Shown piece after piece: positions 50,582-59,219 of a stretch of DNA of 64,000 bases. A model generated the notes under the pieces. It saw only the letters and a program-made list of their open reading frames with translations, searched no databases and was not told the DNA's origin. This DNA comes from Owenia fusiformis (lineage: Eukaryota; Annelida; Polychaeta; Sabellida; Oweniidae). Location: contig CAIIXF020000005.1 in assembly GCA_903813345.2 (NCBI GenBank), forward strand, positions 36,581,375 to 36,645,374, given 5' to 3'. Made by a program: the position numbers and the translations under genes. The first letter of the stretch is position 1. Each line of letters begins with the position of its first letter.

Positions 50582-53500
50582 AAATTTAAATAAAAACACA
50601 AGATGACTTCATTTCGTTGCAACTAGTTTCTTCAAATCTTCAGGCAACTGACAGATAATCGCAGGATGACGTAATTATAATTAATGTCGTCATAAAATAT
50701 ATACCTGTGCAGGTATAATTATTATTTATGTATGACGTCATTAATTTTACATAAGAAACCAATGTTTCATTTTGTTGACTGATAACGAGAGAGGGATTTT
50801 TTATTTAATTTAGGTTTAAATATATTAATAAAATGTTCCTCGTATTTCAGTCTAAGTGTTAAATCGTCCTTGTGTATTTGAAAAAATGGTAAGATTTTAA
50901 ATTTTATATCCATTTTTTGAGCACAGTTAGCGATATGATCGCTCACAGGCAGCATTCTGACAGTTTCATCATTAATGTGCTGTCTGTGGACTCTGACACG
51001 GTTTCTAAGTGTATCTCCCGTTTGTCCAATATATATTTCATCACATCCTAGACATATCAACGCATACAGTACATTGCTAGAATCGCATGTCATGTGGTTT
51101 TTAGGAGCTATTATTTTCTCTTTATAAGAGAAATGTCCTTCTTGAAGTAGATGAATACAGCAGCCGCATCTCTTGTTTTTACAATTTTCAACCATGTTCT
51201 TATCATTGGTGGAAAATTGCGAGGATGTAACCAATGATTTTATGTTTTGTGGTTGTCGTCTGCTGTTTATCATATTTTTATTTTTGAAGATGCGATTGAT
51301 ATAGGTATCCTTTTTCACCATTGTGTTTATATGTTGTTTAATCCTAGGAAATATGTTAGAGTTTTTGGGGTTATGTGTCGATACAAATGTTATAGTATTA
51401 TCCTCTGTTTTCTTTTGTCTAGTTACGTGGAGGATTTCGTCTCTGTCTAACATATAAGCCTTATTGATTGCATCATCTATTATCCGTTCAGGATAATCCA
51501 ATCGAAGGAGATTCCTCTTTAGTTCCTCCAGTCGAAATTGTCGTGTGCGAGTATCAGATACGATGCATATGATCCTTCTTGCTAAACTGTAAGGTATGTT
51601 TACCTTTGTATGACGTGGGTGACATGATCTAAAATTGAGGTATTGCCTCGTGTCCGTTTCTTTATGGTATATATCCGTTATCAGTTTCGTGTTTTCCTTT
51701 ATAACTAATACGTCCAGAAAAGGAATTCGTGTTAAACTTTCTTCCTTTGTGAATTTTAAGTTAGAATCAATTCCGTTCAATACGTCAAGGAAAGTTTGTA
51801 ACTCCTCGTTGGAAAACGGCCAATTTATGAAACAATCGTCGAGGAAACGTTTGAAATGCATTTTGATATGTTCAGTTATATTTGTGTTTAAATTTGAACA
51901 CGCTAACTTCTCAATGAGTAAATGTTCGATATATGCCATTGTTAAATTTGCGTAGGTGGGGGCGAATTTTGTACCCATCGCAGTGCCTTTTAGTTGTCTG
52001 TATAAGGTATTGTCGAACTCCATCACGTTATTTTCTAGTATAAATTGTATACTTTTCAAGATGAATTCGTTAGATATTCTTGCAATGTCGTCTGTTTGGA
52101 ATTTATTCAACCAGAATTGTATGGCTTCTAGTCCCAATGTATGAGGTATGTTTGAATAGAGGCTCACAACATCCAACGTTACAAGTTTAGTGTCTAAAGT
52201 CACATCAGAGGGAATCTTCTTAAGAAAGTCCATATCGTCCCTTATATAAGTGAACATAGATTTCTCAACGAGGGGCTTAAGAAGAACATCAATGAAGTGA
52301 CTAAGTCGATGTGTTTCGCAACTAGGACCACCAACGATAGGTCTAAATTTTAAGTCTTTTGGACATTTTAATTGTATATATTCGCCAGTTGCGTTATTAC
52401 AAGTTGTACATATTGTGTCACTTTTGTGTATTTTCGGCAGTCCGTAAAACTGGCTTGTATTAACTTTAAAGCGAGTTATATATTTACGTTCGTCTTCTGT
52501 TAAACCTCCGCCATACGTATCCATCATTTGATGTAAGTTCTTCATTATTTTTGCAGATGAGTGTTTTTTAGGATTATTCTCATATTGATCCTTGTCGTTT
52601 AATATCGCTGTCATTGCATTCACATAGAATTCGCAGTCCATTACGACAACAGCGCTGCCTTTATCAGCTTCTTTAATTATTATTTTCTCATTCTGTTTTA
52701 AGTTGATTAAAGCTGTCCATTCGTCGTCTGAAATATTTGATTTGGTTCTTTTATTATCACAAATCGGTTCATTTAAAATGTTATCAATACATTCATCCAA
52801 TGACTCATTTCTATTTTTATTTGGATTGAATGTCCCCTTATTTTTCACTAAAGATATATTTTCTTCATTTTGTGAACTTTCATAGAAATATTCCTCTAAC
52901 CGTAGTTTCCTACAAAAATTGGCCATATCACCTTTCAATTCTATATTAGTATTTGTCCTTGGTGTGGGAGTGAATTTTAATCCTCTCGTAAGTATTTTTA
53001 TTTCACTATCAGTAAGTTCATGAGAGGATAAATTAATAACTTTGACTGTACCCTCTAAAGATGATGGGGTACCCATTTGTTTTGAGGACGTCTCGTCCAC
53101 TGGTTCTGTTGGCGTTTTCTGGGGTTGTGATATTGGCGCTTGTCCAAAAAACGATTTTCCTGATTTTCGCTACATGTAGGTTGCAATCGTGGGTTCTGAT
53201 ACATTGTTGGTACATTATTAACCTCACGATTCAGATCATCTACATTCTGTGAAGATGTGTCGTTGTGGTTTCTAAATATTCTATGCCTTTGTGTGTCTAA
53301 CGGGAATCCCGGCTGTTTGTTTCTTTTGTTGCTACTGACGTGTTTCCAAGCTTTAGTTTCATCATTCATTTTGATTGGCTTTAAAAACGGACGTACACTG
53401 GGATCCGAGTAAAAAGATCCTTCATATCTTTGTAACCATTCTTCCGTTTTGAGCCATCTATGGTTATTAGCCTGTTCATCCGCTTTGGTTTTATCCATCC

Positions 53501-56500
53501 ATCTACGCTGTAGTATATCTATAGTAGGCCCATCATTTTGACAATGTTTTACAATGTCAGCTTTAATTTCATTGTCTATGTCGTGCAATCTATCATTTTG
53601 GTACGCTGATCTCAACTGAAGTAGATCGATCTCCGTAGAAAATCAGGTTATATGGTTATAGAAAGTAAAAACATTTGATTTAGCCCTTATTTAAGATATT
53701 TATTATCTGATATTCATTATACTCGTCTGAGTAAAAACTAAAACCTCCGAGGCAAAATTGAGAAGGGGTGACAGGACTTCATATATCTTGGTAAAATTTT
53801 ATTGCAATTCATTTAACAGGGGAACAAGGATGATGAAACCTTGCTAAAGATGAAGAATGACATGTTACAATTGGCTGAAAAATGTTACCTAGCAACCAGT
53901 AAGTGTGACAGCGAGGATGCTGAGGAGGAATGGCTTCATAGCTATATGCTCGGGAAAATCTCAGAAAAAATGAACCGGCCACCAGAAATATACTTGGAGT
54001 ATTACAAAAAGGTAAAAATTATTTTCAAAAGCTGCATTGTTTCTTGAAGAATTTTTGTTTCTACGAAATTGAGACTTTTGAATATGTCTTTACTGGGGCC
54101 ATGCCACCTTCGGGTAATTTCAAATGTAATGGAGTTTTATCTTATTTGTTTAAAGAGCAAAAGTTCTGCTGACGTTTTATTTTCATTGCACCTTTTGGCA
54201 AAAGAATCATTCCCATGTTTTTAAAATAAGAGTTTTCATATTGTTATATTTTGTACATTTGTCTTTACTTGTTGTATAATGTAGACATGAACATTTCAGG
54301 CTGCAGAAGATTTGTATGAAGACAATGCCCAATACCCTAAGAAGATCACATATCTATATAGTCCACCCAGGTTGGCTGTTGAAGCTCTTGAGGTATGATA
54401 TCAATTTAGAATCATGTAGATGTCAGACAGGTGCAAAATAAGTACTGATACAGCATACCTTTTCAGCATGTTTATGGAAAATTTCATTGCAACTGGTCTT
54501 TAGTTCAATTTGACCACCATGTCTAAAATCCTTATGACGCACACTGGTGCCAGAATTATAAATTATTTGTATATTATATTTATTAATCATTATCGAGACC
54601 CAGGGTCCAACCATGTACGTATTGAAATGACTCGGGACCCCTTTTTGAAATAAAGTAAAGAGATTTTCAATGACATAAATAGTTCTGTGAGTAGCAGTAT
54701 TTTAAATTTGGATGGGTAAATCATTGAGAAGAGAAAAGATTGACATGTCCAACCGTTAACTTGAATCTGAGTCATTGAGCATTTAAATTAAATATCAGTT
54801 ATGAGAATCAATTATGAATTTATTTCCAACTACTGTATAAAGCTATAAAAGAATCAGAAAACGGGGTATATTAAACGCGACTGCAACGCTATATGGGCAA
54901 TGTAAATGTGGGAAAACCAATTAGTCCTGGAGCTCAGTGGTAGACGACTTGCTATATGCAATTGTGAAACTTGTGCATGTAAAACAATGGCTGCAATATT
55001 TATGTGGGAAAGTAAGGGATCCTGTAGCTCAGTGGTAGAGGACTTGCTATATGCATTTGTGAAACTTGTGCATGTAAAACAATGGCTGCAATGTTTATGT
55101 GGGAAAGTAAGGGATCCTGTAGCTCAGTGGTAGAGCACTTCGCCAGATGCTGACGGGTCATGGAATTCCTCTGCGATTTCATTAACTCAAATGTTATGTT
55201 TCCAGATGTTCTTCAGATTGCACATATCTGTGTTAAAGTATGCCCTTAAGCTGAGACAGGGAGTGGACTTTGATAAACAAGGTATCAACTATGAGATGCT
55301 GGTGAAGTATTTAACTGAGGCAAGGGACTCACCATTTGCTTTGGCAAGAGAGAAAAAGAAGGAAAAACGAGACAGGTAGGCCTATGCACGTATACATTTG
55401 GAGAATAAAGTCATGATTTCTGAATTCCTAATGAATAATTTGTGGCTATTGGTGGCTAAGAAATTAGAATATAGTTTACAGTAAAAACATACAGACCTAT
55501 AGAAATCATAAACAAGTTGGAATAATTATGTGCATTTGTATTAAATTCATAGAATTAAAAAGATCTGGTGTTGACATATTGTTATAGCCTCTAACTTTCT
55601 GTGGATGGTGTTTGGCAATTGGTGTTTGAAGTTTGGTGTTCAGCGGTGGGCCTCAGTAACGAAGGACAGGTGTTGACATTTTGCATGTTAATCCTTATGA
55701 GTTAATGCCTTGTATATCTTGGTAAGGATAGAATCTACTCTGCAAAATTACATTTTCTTCCCATTTCAGCCAACGTGATACCTCTTCTGCAGATGAGAAC
55801 TCCCAAACCAGTCAGGGATCAAACCAAGAGTTGATTCCCCGCTCCAAGTCTCGGCCTACATACCACCAAACACCACAGGATCACGATTACTCAAAATCCA
55901 AGACTCCCGGGTCATCCAGCGATGCCTCTGGTGAGAACAGACACGCTAAAAGCGACAGTGATGATGTTTTCTCACCAATGAGACCAACACCCAATTTGGT
56001 TAACATGGAAATTGAGATTTCAGCATTTTCTAATAGTAAGGAGACTGTCATAGAAGAACCTCAAGTTGATTCTGATACTGTACATCAAACGGACAATGAT
56101 TCAAGCACAGCAGATGATAGAGCTAAAGATGCAAAGAAAGTTTCACAAGATGTAAAGGATATTCTTGAAGATGTCATCACTAAAGTTGAAACAAGCGACA
56201 AGGCCAGTTGTGAACTGAAATACAAACAGCCAGCTGATTTTGATGATATAAAAGTCATTGAAAAGAAGCTAAATGAAATGGTGGAGGATGTAGAAAATAA
56301 ACAATTGGAAGACACTCAAGATGATAAGGAGAAGGATAAACCTTCTAAAGTTCAAGTTGAGACTAGCAAACAAAGTGTTGAACATGAGCTTAATACAATT
56401 GACACCACTGAACCTGTCAGATGTGATGAAGAACCGCAACATGATGATTCAAAACTTGATGCAAATGTCTTATCTGATAGCATCTTAGAAACAACCTCTA

Positions 56501-58412
56501 AGACTGTTGCATTAAAAGCAGATTCGCCTATGGAAGGAATTGATGTCAAAGTGGAACAAATGGAAACTCCAATGGAAGTTGATACAGCTGAAACAAAGGG
56601 TGAAATTAAAATGGTTGATGATATTAAGGACTCTCCTAAAGTGAAAGACATCATTGATGATCTCCCAGGTAGCATTGGTATCCCAAGTCCTGATACTCCA
56701 TTCTTTGATGCATTGGATGTTCCACCAACATTGGAGAGAGAAATAAGTAGAGAAGGTAAATCAGGTGATAACATCCTCCCACCATCATTAGAAAAGAAAC
56801 CAGAGGATATTGTTGATTTGGTTGTCAAAGAAGAAAAGGACAATGTAAAGAATGAATTGGGAGATTCAATGATGAGCAAAAGTGCTTTTCCCCCATCAAC
56901 TGAAAATAAGGTCAAAGATGAGGTAGATGAAAATGTCAAGGGTCAAGACATTGTTGAGCCTGACATAGCTCAAATGATCTGCAGAAACGAGATAGGAGAG
57001 GAGGGCAATAAAGATATCAGTGAACAACAAATATTGAATACACCTAACCCTATTTCTCTGATACAATCTGAATCAGATCAACCCCCAACCAAAATCAGAA
57101 AATTAGATGATGAAAGTGAAATTGAATCTCAAAATATTGAAAGGTTAGTTCAAGAGACAGATGTATCAAACAAAGTACACACCAAAAAGGACAATACTGA
57201 AGAAATCAAAGACATTTCAAAGTTGGCTGTGGAATTTAATGAGAAAGCTGTGAGTGATAAACCAGCTGTTCATTGTCCAGAGCTGGATGTGTCTGATCCT
57301 TTGAAGGCTCTTGAGAATCTCGAAGCAGTTGCTGCTCAGGTAGCCGCTGAAATAGAGACCTCAAAATTTGATGATAAAAGCTATGATGTCAAACAACTTG
57401 AAGCAGATGATCATATTGACAAGAAAGCTGATGAAAATAGTGACATTGGTGAAAAATCCCAAAATAAAGCTGATGATGTACCTTTTGGTGTTAAGGAAAG
57501 TTTGACATCACCTAATGACAGAGTTGAAGTTGAAAAGCCAAAGTCTGATGAAAATAAACCTACATACAGCTGTGACAAGTCTACAATTGTTGATAATACT
57601 CAAAACACTGATGACAATCCTATATCTGGTGATGAAAAAGGTAGTAAACCAGTAGCAAGTGATGAAACCCAATCTTACAAAGGAATATCAGAAGAAATGG
57701 TGCTTGATCCAAGAACTGGTAGGAATTGAGTTTTATTTGTAATTGATCCTCCTTTAAAGTAAATAAATATAGCTATGTAAAAGTTTTTTGAGAAACCTTT
57801 TCATGGCCATGTCAAGAAAACCACTGGTTGGTTTCTTTACCTTTCTGCCTCCTTGGAGATGTGATTATATTTATTAATTCATGCTATGTGCCTTACTATA
57901 TGCGAAAAAGTGCAATCTGTCCAACTGGCCGAATGTTTATTTAAACCACATTTACTTCAGGAGAGATGGTCCCAGTCAGTCAGCTGAATGAACCAGTTGA
58001 TATCAAAGTTCCTGATGATCCCAAGACAAGCCAATCACAGCCTCTTAAATCTCAAACTGACCAATCACAGCCTCCTCAGACTGTCGAATCAAATTCAAAC
58101 GAACCTATGGATCTCTCAACAACTTCATCAACAACAAACCAATCTAAACCAACCACCCAATCAAATCCTCCGAAAATTGACCAATCAAAACCACTAGTGA
58201 AACAACTGGGCTCTGATTGGCTAAAGGCTGTGGAGGAAGTCAAGAAAAAGCCTAGATGTGTGCCACTAATGGATGATTGGTTGCCTGAGAAGGTGTTACC
58301 ATTGGCTAAGATGACAATGAGGGCATTGGAGTTGTGTCTTACAAGATTCCCGCAACATTACAAGTCCCTTTACTGGTTGGCCTACATGTATTATGCAACT
58401 AAAGATTTCAAG
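29122..58412 (+). CDS. CABIN1: CABIN1, calcineurin-binding protein cabin-1 (29 exons, both ends incomplete)
   Basis: Nuclear TPR scaffold of the Hir3/CABIN1 family. In animals it joins HIRA, UBN1 and ASF1 to deposit histone H3.3, and the vertebrate protein also restrains calcineurin and MEF2. Twenty-nine exons in unbroken phase encode 2563 residues, already longer than the complete human protein (2220). Alignment to the human order is continuous from IRISALNES (human residue 2 onward) to [14 protein letters not shown]. Missing are the initiator exon upstream and the C-terminal exons (the human segment after [14 protein letters not shown]), which I could not find before 64000. The extra length comes from exons 16 and 29, both low-complexity. 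The gene hosts a fibrinogen-domain gene in intron 7 and a Penelope-like element in intron 25. Exon coordinates are given in the following entries. Confidence 0.95.
30404..30518 (+). repeat. Repeated 3' splice-site sequence at CABIN1 exon 5
   Basis: About 22 bp units of the form TTTCACATTTTCAGATTGTCTG occur four to five times, the last being the real acceptor and the first codons of exon 5 (CLFH). Four earlier copies each contain a CAG that could serve as an acceptor. Confidence 0.8.
31125..31301. mobile_element. Tc1/mariner-like MITE, CAGTGAAACTTC termini
   Basis: Ends CAGTGAAACTTCTATA and TAGGTTTTACTG, flanked by TA (31123-31124, 31302-31303). Interior carries several TGAACACCT words. Related single ends are seen near 8251 and 32630-32690. 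Confidence 0.65.
32160..32318 (+). mobile_element. Probable retroelement 3' tail
   Basis: A segment ending TTTGTACAAATGAATAACTTAA and then ATAAT plus an A-run has the form of a LINE 3' end on the plus strand. No coding part is present. Confidence 0.4.
33439..37959 (+). CDS. Secreted protein with three fibrinogen-related domains
   Basis: Three exons, 33439-33451, 35102-35791 and 35924-37959, join in phase 1 at both introns to 912 residues. Exon 1 holds only MDSV plus one base; with exon 2 it gives a hydrophobic N-terminus ([13 protein letters not shown]) that I read as a signal peptide. Residues 24-235 are Lys/Leu-rich helices. Three fibrinogen-related domains follow, starting at Cys239, Cys460 and Cys649, each with W-L-V/L-V-A-Q/H-R-F-D-G-S, GFGD and FFIGL/YFIGL. 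The FSTWD element of the calcium loop survives in domains 2 (FSTWDRDND) and 3 (FSTWDHED) but is lost in domain 1. Domain 2 is short at its C-terminus. Such proteins usually bind glycans in innate recognition or adhesion; a specific role is not known. The gene lies in CABIN1 intron 7, same strand, with AATAAA at 38140. Confidence 0.85.
33951..34119. repeat. Palindrome in intron 1 of the fibrinogen-domain gene
   Basis: ACTGTAAACCTTGAAACTAC and its near-complement face each other around 34036; outer arms share GTTGACCTCT and AGAGGTCAAC. Non-coding. Confidence 0.7.
34324..34366. repeat. GC-rich perfect hairpin
   Basis: TTAAGCGCCCCC is followed, after about 17 bases, by its exact complement GGGGGCGCTTAA. 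This is far more GC-rich than its surroundings. Confidence 0.85.
38140..38145 (+). terminator. Polyadenylation signal of the fibrinogen-domain gene
   Basis: AATAAA 180 bases after the stop codon at 37959, in an otherwise non-coding stretch. Confidence 0.5.
38220..40433. other. Rest of CABIN1 intron 7
   Basis: No exon is supported. A partial copy of the AGATGCGAGTAG MITE interior lies at 38540-38660. Words of the type AATATGGCTGCTCAATTC recur loosely (38876, 39335, 39937, 40050), suggesting an old dispersed repeat. Confidence 0.5.
40434..44020 (+). CDS. CABIN1: CABIN1 coding exons 8-15
   Basis: Exons: 40434-40608, 40859-40995, 41394-41476, 41652-41746, 42102-42315, 42678-42794, 43120-43259, 43950-44020. 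They carry the nuclear-localisation-like stretch [20 protein letters not shown] and [20 protein letters not shown] (human KRRSARVRNT...VDFQELLMKFLPS), [63 protein letters not shown] and [20 protein letters not shown]. Together these form the middle helical repeats. Confidence 0.93.
41831..41900 (-). mobile_element. Partial AGATGCGAGTAG MITE
   Basis: AGATGCGAGTAG followed by TTGATTTACGTTATTAA matches the reverse complement of the right end of the copy at 5220-5629. The rest of the element is absent. It lies in CABIN1 intron 11. Confidence 0.7.
43321..43805 (+). repeat. Minisatellite in CABIN1 intron 14
   Basis: About twelve units of 37 to 45 bp, consensus CTTGAGTAGTGAGGTCAAGG then CTATAATAAACAGTCTG, with and without a GATAAACA extension. 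Units are highly similar, so the array is young or homogenised. Confidence 0.92.
44292..45771 (+). CDS. CABIN1: CABIN1 coding exon 16, Ser/Thr/Pro-rich insert
   Basis: A 1480 bp exon. It starts [12 protein letters not shown], continuing the TPR helix of exon 15, and ends [16 protein letters not shown], equivalent to human IVIRLPNLHNDSVVS. The human protein has about 20 residues between these points, this one about 470. Roughly residues 150-400 of the exon are imperfect repeats of PSTTVPSSTVPS type, read from TCAACAACA-like DNA; both flanks are acidic ([14 protein letters not shown]) or Lys/Glu-rich. The insert is probably disordered and a likely phosphorylation or O-glycosylation target. Acceptor TATTCTTTAG and donor GGTGAGT are good. 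Confidence 0.9.
46013..50435 (+). CDS. CABIN1: CABIN1 coding exons 17-25
   Basis: Exons: 46013-46155, 46340-46423, 46789-46913, 47382-47555, 48000-48134, 48711-48918, 49337-49438, 49662-49979, 50271-50435. Matches to human in order include [126 protein letters not shown] and [20 protein letters not shown]. This is the most conserved part of the protein, the second helical-repeat block. Confidence 0.94.
47586..47788. mobile_element. MITE with CAGGCCCGTAGCCAGG termini
   Basis: Starts CAGGCCCGTAGCCAGG and ends CCTGGCTATGGGCCTG, a near-perfect inverted pair. About 203 bp, non-coding, in CABIN1 intron 20. The termini look like those of hAT-type MITEs, but I do not see a clean 8 bp duplication. 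A truncated relative lies at 16800-16982. Confidence 0.75.
50540..50579. repeat. (TA)n microsatellite
   Basis: About 19 TA units in CABIN1 intron 25, directly beside the 3' end of the Penelope-like element. Confidence 0.95.
50767..53076 (-). CDS. Penelope-like reverse transcriptase with GIY-YIG endonuclease
   Basis: The first ATG of the frame is at 53076 (MGTPSSLEG); the frame itself is open up to 53100. The N-terminus [20 protein letters not shown] with LKFTPTP is typical of Penelope-like proteins. RT motifs follow: [12 protein letters not shown] (motif A), [17 protein letters not shown] (motif B) and KRFLDDCF (motif C, with FLDD as the catalytic pair). A cysteine cluster CKNKRCGCC precedes a GIY-YIG domain [20 protein letters not shown], with the conserved Arg in the following helix and a Glu in LKYEEHFIN. 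All catalytic positions look intact, so the protein may be functional. About 769 residues from the ATG. Confidence 0.93.
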   Translation of the reverse strand: MGTPSSLEGTVKVINLSSHELTDSEIKILTRGLKFTPTPRTNTNIELKGDMANFCRKLRLEEYFYESSQNEENISLVKNKGTFNPNKNRNESLDECIDNILNEPICDNKRTKSNISDDEWTALINLKQNEKIIIKEADKGSAVVVMDCEFYVNAMTAILNDKDQYENNPKKHSSAKIMKNLHQMMDTYGGGLTEDERKYITRFKVNTSQFYGLPKIHKSDTICTTCNNATGEYIQLKCPKDLKFRPIVGGPSCETHRLSHFIDVLLKPLVEKSMFTYIRDDMDFLKKIPSDVTLDTKLVTLDVVSLYSNIPHTLGLEAIQFWLNKFQTDDIARISNEFILKSIQFILENNVMEFDNTLYRQLKGTAMGTKFAPTYANLTMAYIEHLLIEKLACSNLNTNITEHIKMHFKRFLDDCFINWPFSNEELQTFLDVLNGIDSNLKFTKEESLTRIPFLDVLVIKENTKLITDIYHKETDTRQYLNFRSCHPRHTKVNIPYSLARRIICIVSDTRTRQFRLEELKRNLLRLDYPERIIDDAINKAYMLDRDEILHVTRQKKTEDNTITFVSTHNPKNSNIFPRIKQHINTMVKKDTYINRIFKNKNMINSRRQPQNIKSLVTSSQFSTNDKNMVENCKNKRCGCCIHLLQEGHFSYKEKIIAPKNHMTCDSSNVLYALICLGCDEIYIGQTGDTLRNRVRVHRQHINDETVRMLPVSDHIANCAQKMDIKFKILPFFQIHKDDLTLRLKYEEHFINIFKPKLNKKSLSRYQSTK
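53055..53615 (-). CDS. Upstream frame of the Penelope-like element
   Basis: A 186-residue frame starting [14 protein letters not shown], hydrophilic, rich in Asn, Gln, Arg and Lys, ending NKWVPHHL. It overlaps the first ATG of the RT frame by 22 bases and lies one base out of register with it. I see no canonical slippery heptamer in the overlap, so re-initiation or an upstream nucleic-acid-binding protein seem likelier than frameshifting. Function unknown. Confidence 0.65.
   Translation of the reverse strand: MRSAYQNDRLHDIDNEIKADIVKHCQNDGPTIDILQRRWMDKTKADEQANNHRWLKTEEWLQRYEGSFYSDPSVRPFLKPIKMNDETKAWKHVSSNKRNKQPGFPLDTQRHRIFRNHNDTSSQNVDDLNREVNNVPTMYQNPRLQPTCSENQENRFLDKRQYHNPRKRQQNQWTRRPQNKWVPHHL
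53820..55375 (+). CDS. CABIN1: CABIN1 coding exons 26-28
   Basis: Exons: 53820-54011, 54300-54392, 55206-55375. They encode [59 protein letters not shown] and [19 protein letters not shown], which match human MLETAKHCF, EEEWLIHYMLGKVAEK, YPKKIHYHNPPELAMEALE and VYFRLHASILKLLGK. The exon 25/26 junction, across the retroelement intron, keeps phase 0. Confidence 0.93.
54913..55180 (+). repeat. tRNA-derived SINE-like tandem repeat
   Basis: Three head-to-tail copies of a tRNA-like 5' segment: near 54925, 55020 and 55116, each with CTGTAGCTCAGTGGTAGA or CTGGAGCTCAGTGGTAGA, an A-box match. The spacing is about 96 bp. The third copy continues into GGGTCATGGAATTCC, a degenerate B-box position. No complete tRNA cloverleaf is seen, so I call it a SINE head and not a tRNA gene. 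It ends about 30 bases before the exon 28 acceptor. Confidence 0.65.
55566..55714 (-). mobile_element. Short minus-strand copy of the core-repeat element family
   Basis: On the minus strand it starts ACAAGGCATTAACTCA, then AAAATGTCAACACCT, CCAAACACCA blocks, and ends ATAACAATATGTCAACACC. The order of blocks is the same as at the ends of the 17433-18730 element, but the tandem core is absent. Confidence 0.65.
55770..57718 (+). CDS. CABIN1: CABIN1 coding exon 29, long acidic linker
   Basis: A 1949 bp exon. Its start [20 protein letters not shown] aligns with human YTATPIDHDYVKCKKPHQQ. The remaining ~600 residues are Asp/Glu/Lys/Ser-rich with repeated DVKD, VEKK and DDIK-like words, far longer than the corresponding human linker. 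No domain is visible; probably disordered. Acceptor CCCATTTCAG and donor GGTAGG. Confidence 0.88.
57961..58412 (+). CDS. CABIN1: CABIN1 coding exon 30
   Basis: Opens with a Gln/Ser/Pro/Thr-rich stretch ([18 protein letters not shown]), then [20 protein letters not shown] and [20 protein letters not shown], matching human [20 protein letters not shown]. The donor AAGGTAGGA lies at 58413 in phase 0. The next exon, expected to encode the NLQWARDVLL region, was not found in the window. Confidence 0.9.
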
Positions 58413-59160
58413 GTAGGATTTATCTTCATATTCACACATGAAAAATGTTTTTAACTTTGTCAGTGCTTTATTATACAGTTTTTACATATTAGGCTATAAC
58501 TTTAATATTACATGCTAAATTGTAGGTCTGTCACATCACGGACACATACACTACTTTTGCCTGTTTTTTTTTCTGAGTGTTTAGTTTTGATAAAAAAATT
58601 ACATAAGTAACCTTGAGTTACAATGCTAGAACTCTATAATATTAAATATATGATGAATATTCAATAGAAAGCGAATACAACTACATACATGTACGGAAGA
58701 AAAAAGAGGCGAGTAATCCAATATGACAATTGGGATAATTGGTCAATTTATACATGCTTTTTACAAATTTTGCTATATCTACAAAAGAAGTGGAAGTGAA
58801 TTCCTTCTCCATAACCAGTGAAAACTAAAAAAGCTGAAAACAAGTTTGTAGTTGAAAATTTCAGGCAAACGACTAATTAACTATTAACATCGAGCTGTTA
58901 GTCATTGTTGTCATAGCTAATGTTGTCATGATTAATTGATATGTCGCAATGATCTAAAAAATCACCTCTTCCAATATACTTTTCACTCAAAAATTTTACC
59001 TTCATGGTTTTCTTCATATTCAAATGTTTTTACATAATGCTTCAGTATAAAAGTGTTTTGGCTGATCAGTATGATTGGATCATTTTTAACCTTTTACATT
59101 TAGTTTTGTGTACTGATAAGTCAAAATTGGTAAATACTATTGCTTTTTCTGTCTTTTGTA
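58413..59160. other. CABIN1 intron or intergenic, nothing coding
   Basis: No exon supported. Positions 58918-58960 resemble one end of the hAT-type MITE at 4686-5139 (TGTTGTCATGATTAATTGAT), in decayed form. Confidence 0.4.
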
Positions 59161-59162
59161 TT

Positions 59163-59168
59163 TTTATT
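59163..59168 (-). terminator. Polyadenylation signal, ankyrin-peptidase gene
   Basis: AATAAA on the minus strand (as AATAAAAA), about 215 bases after the stop at 59381. Confidence 0.4.
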
Positions 59169-59219
59169 AGTTCCATTGTTTGGGGCTGTGTATTGATGTA
59201 ATATTGGTAAAAGCTTTTG

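Larger units (their letters stand above)
50580..53700 (-). mobile_element. Near-complete Penelope-like retroelement
   Basis: Antisense insertion in CABIN1 intron 25 (50436-53819). It carries two overlapping open frames, a short upstream one (53055-53615) and the reverse transcriptase/GIY-YIG frame (50767-53076). Element ends are approximate: the 3' side runs into a (TA)n tract, and I did not identify a target duplication or long terminal repeats. The coding frames have no stops or frameshifts, suggesting recent insertion. Confidence 0.85.

Noticed and set aside
55112-55180. A genuine tRNA gene
   Set aside because: A-box present, but the anticodon stem and T-arm do not pair and the segment is tandemly repeated without the 3' half.
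56085-56939. Minus-strand frames opposite CABIN1 exon 29
   Set aside because: Shadows of a low-complexity Asp/Glu/Lys exon; Ser/Phe-rich translation is the usual antisense of such sequence.
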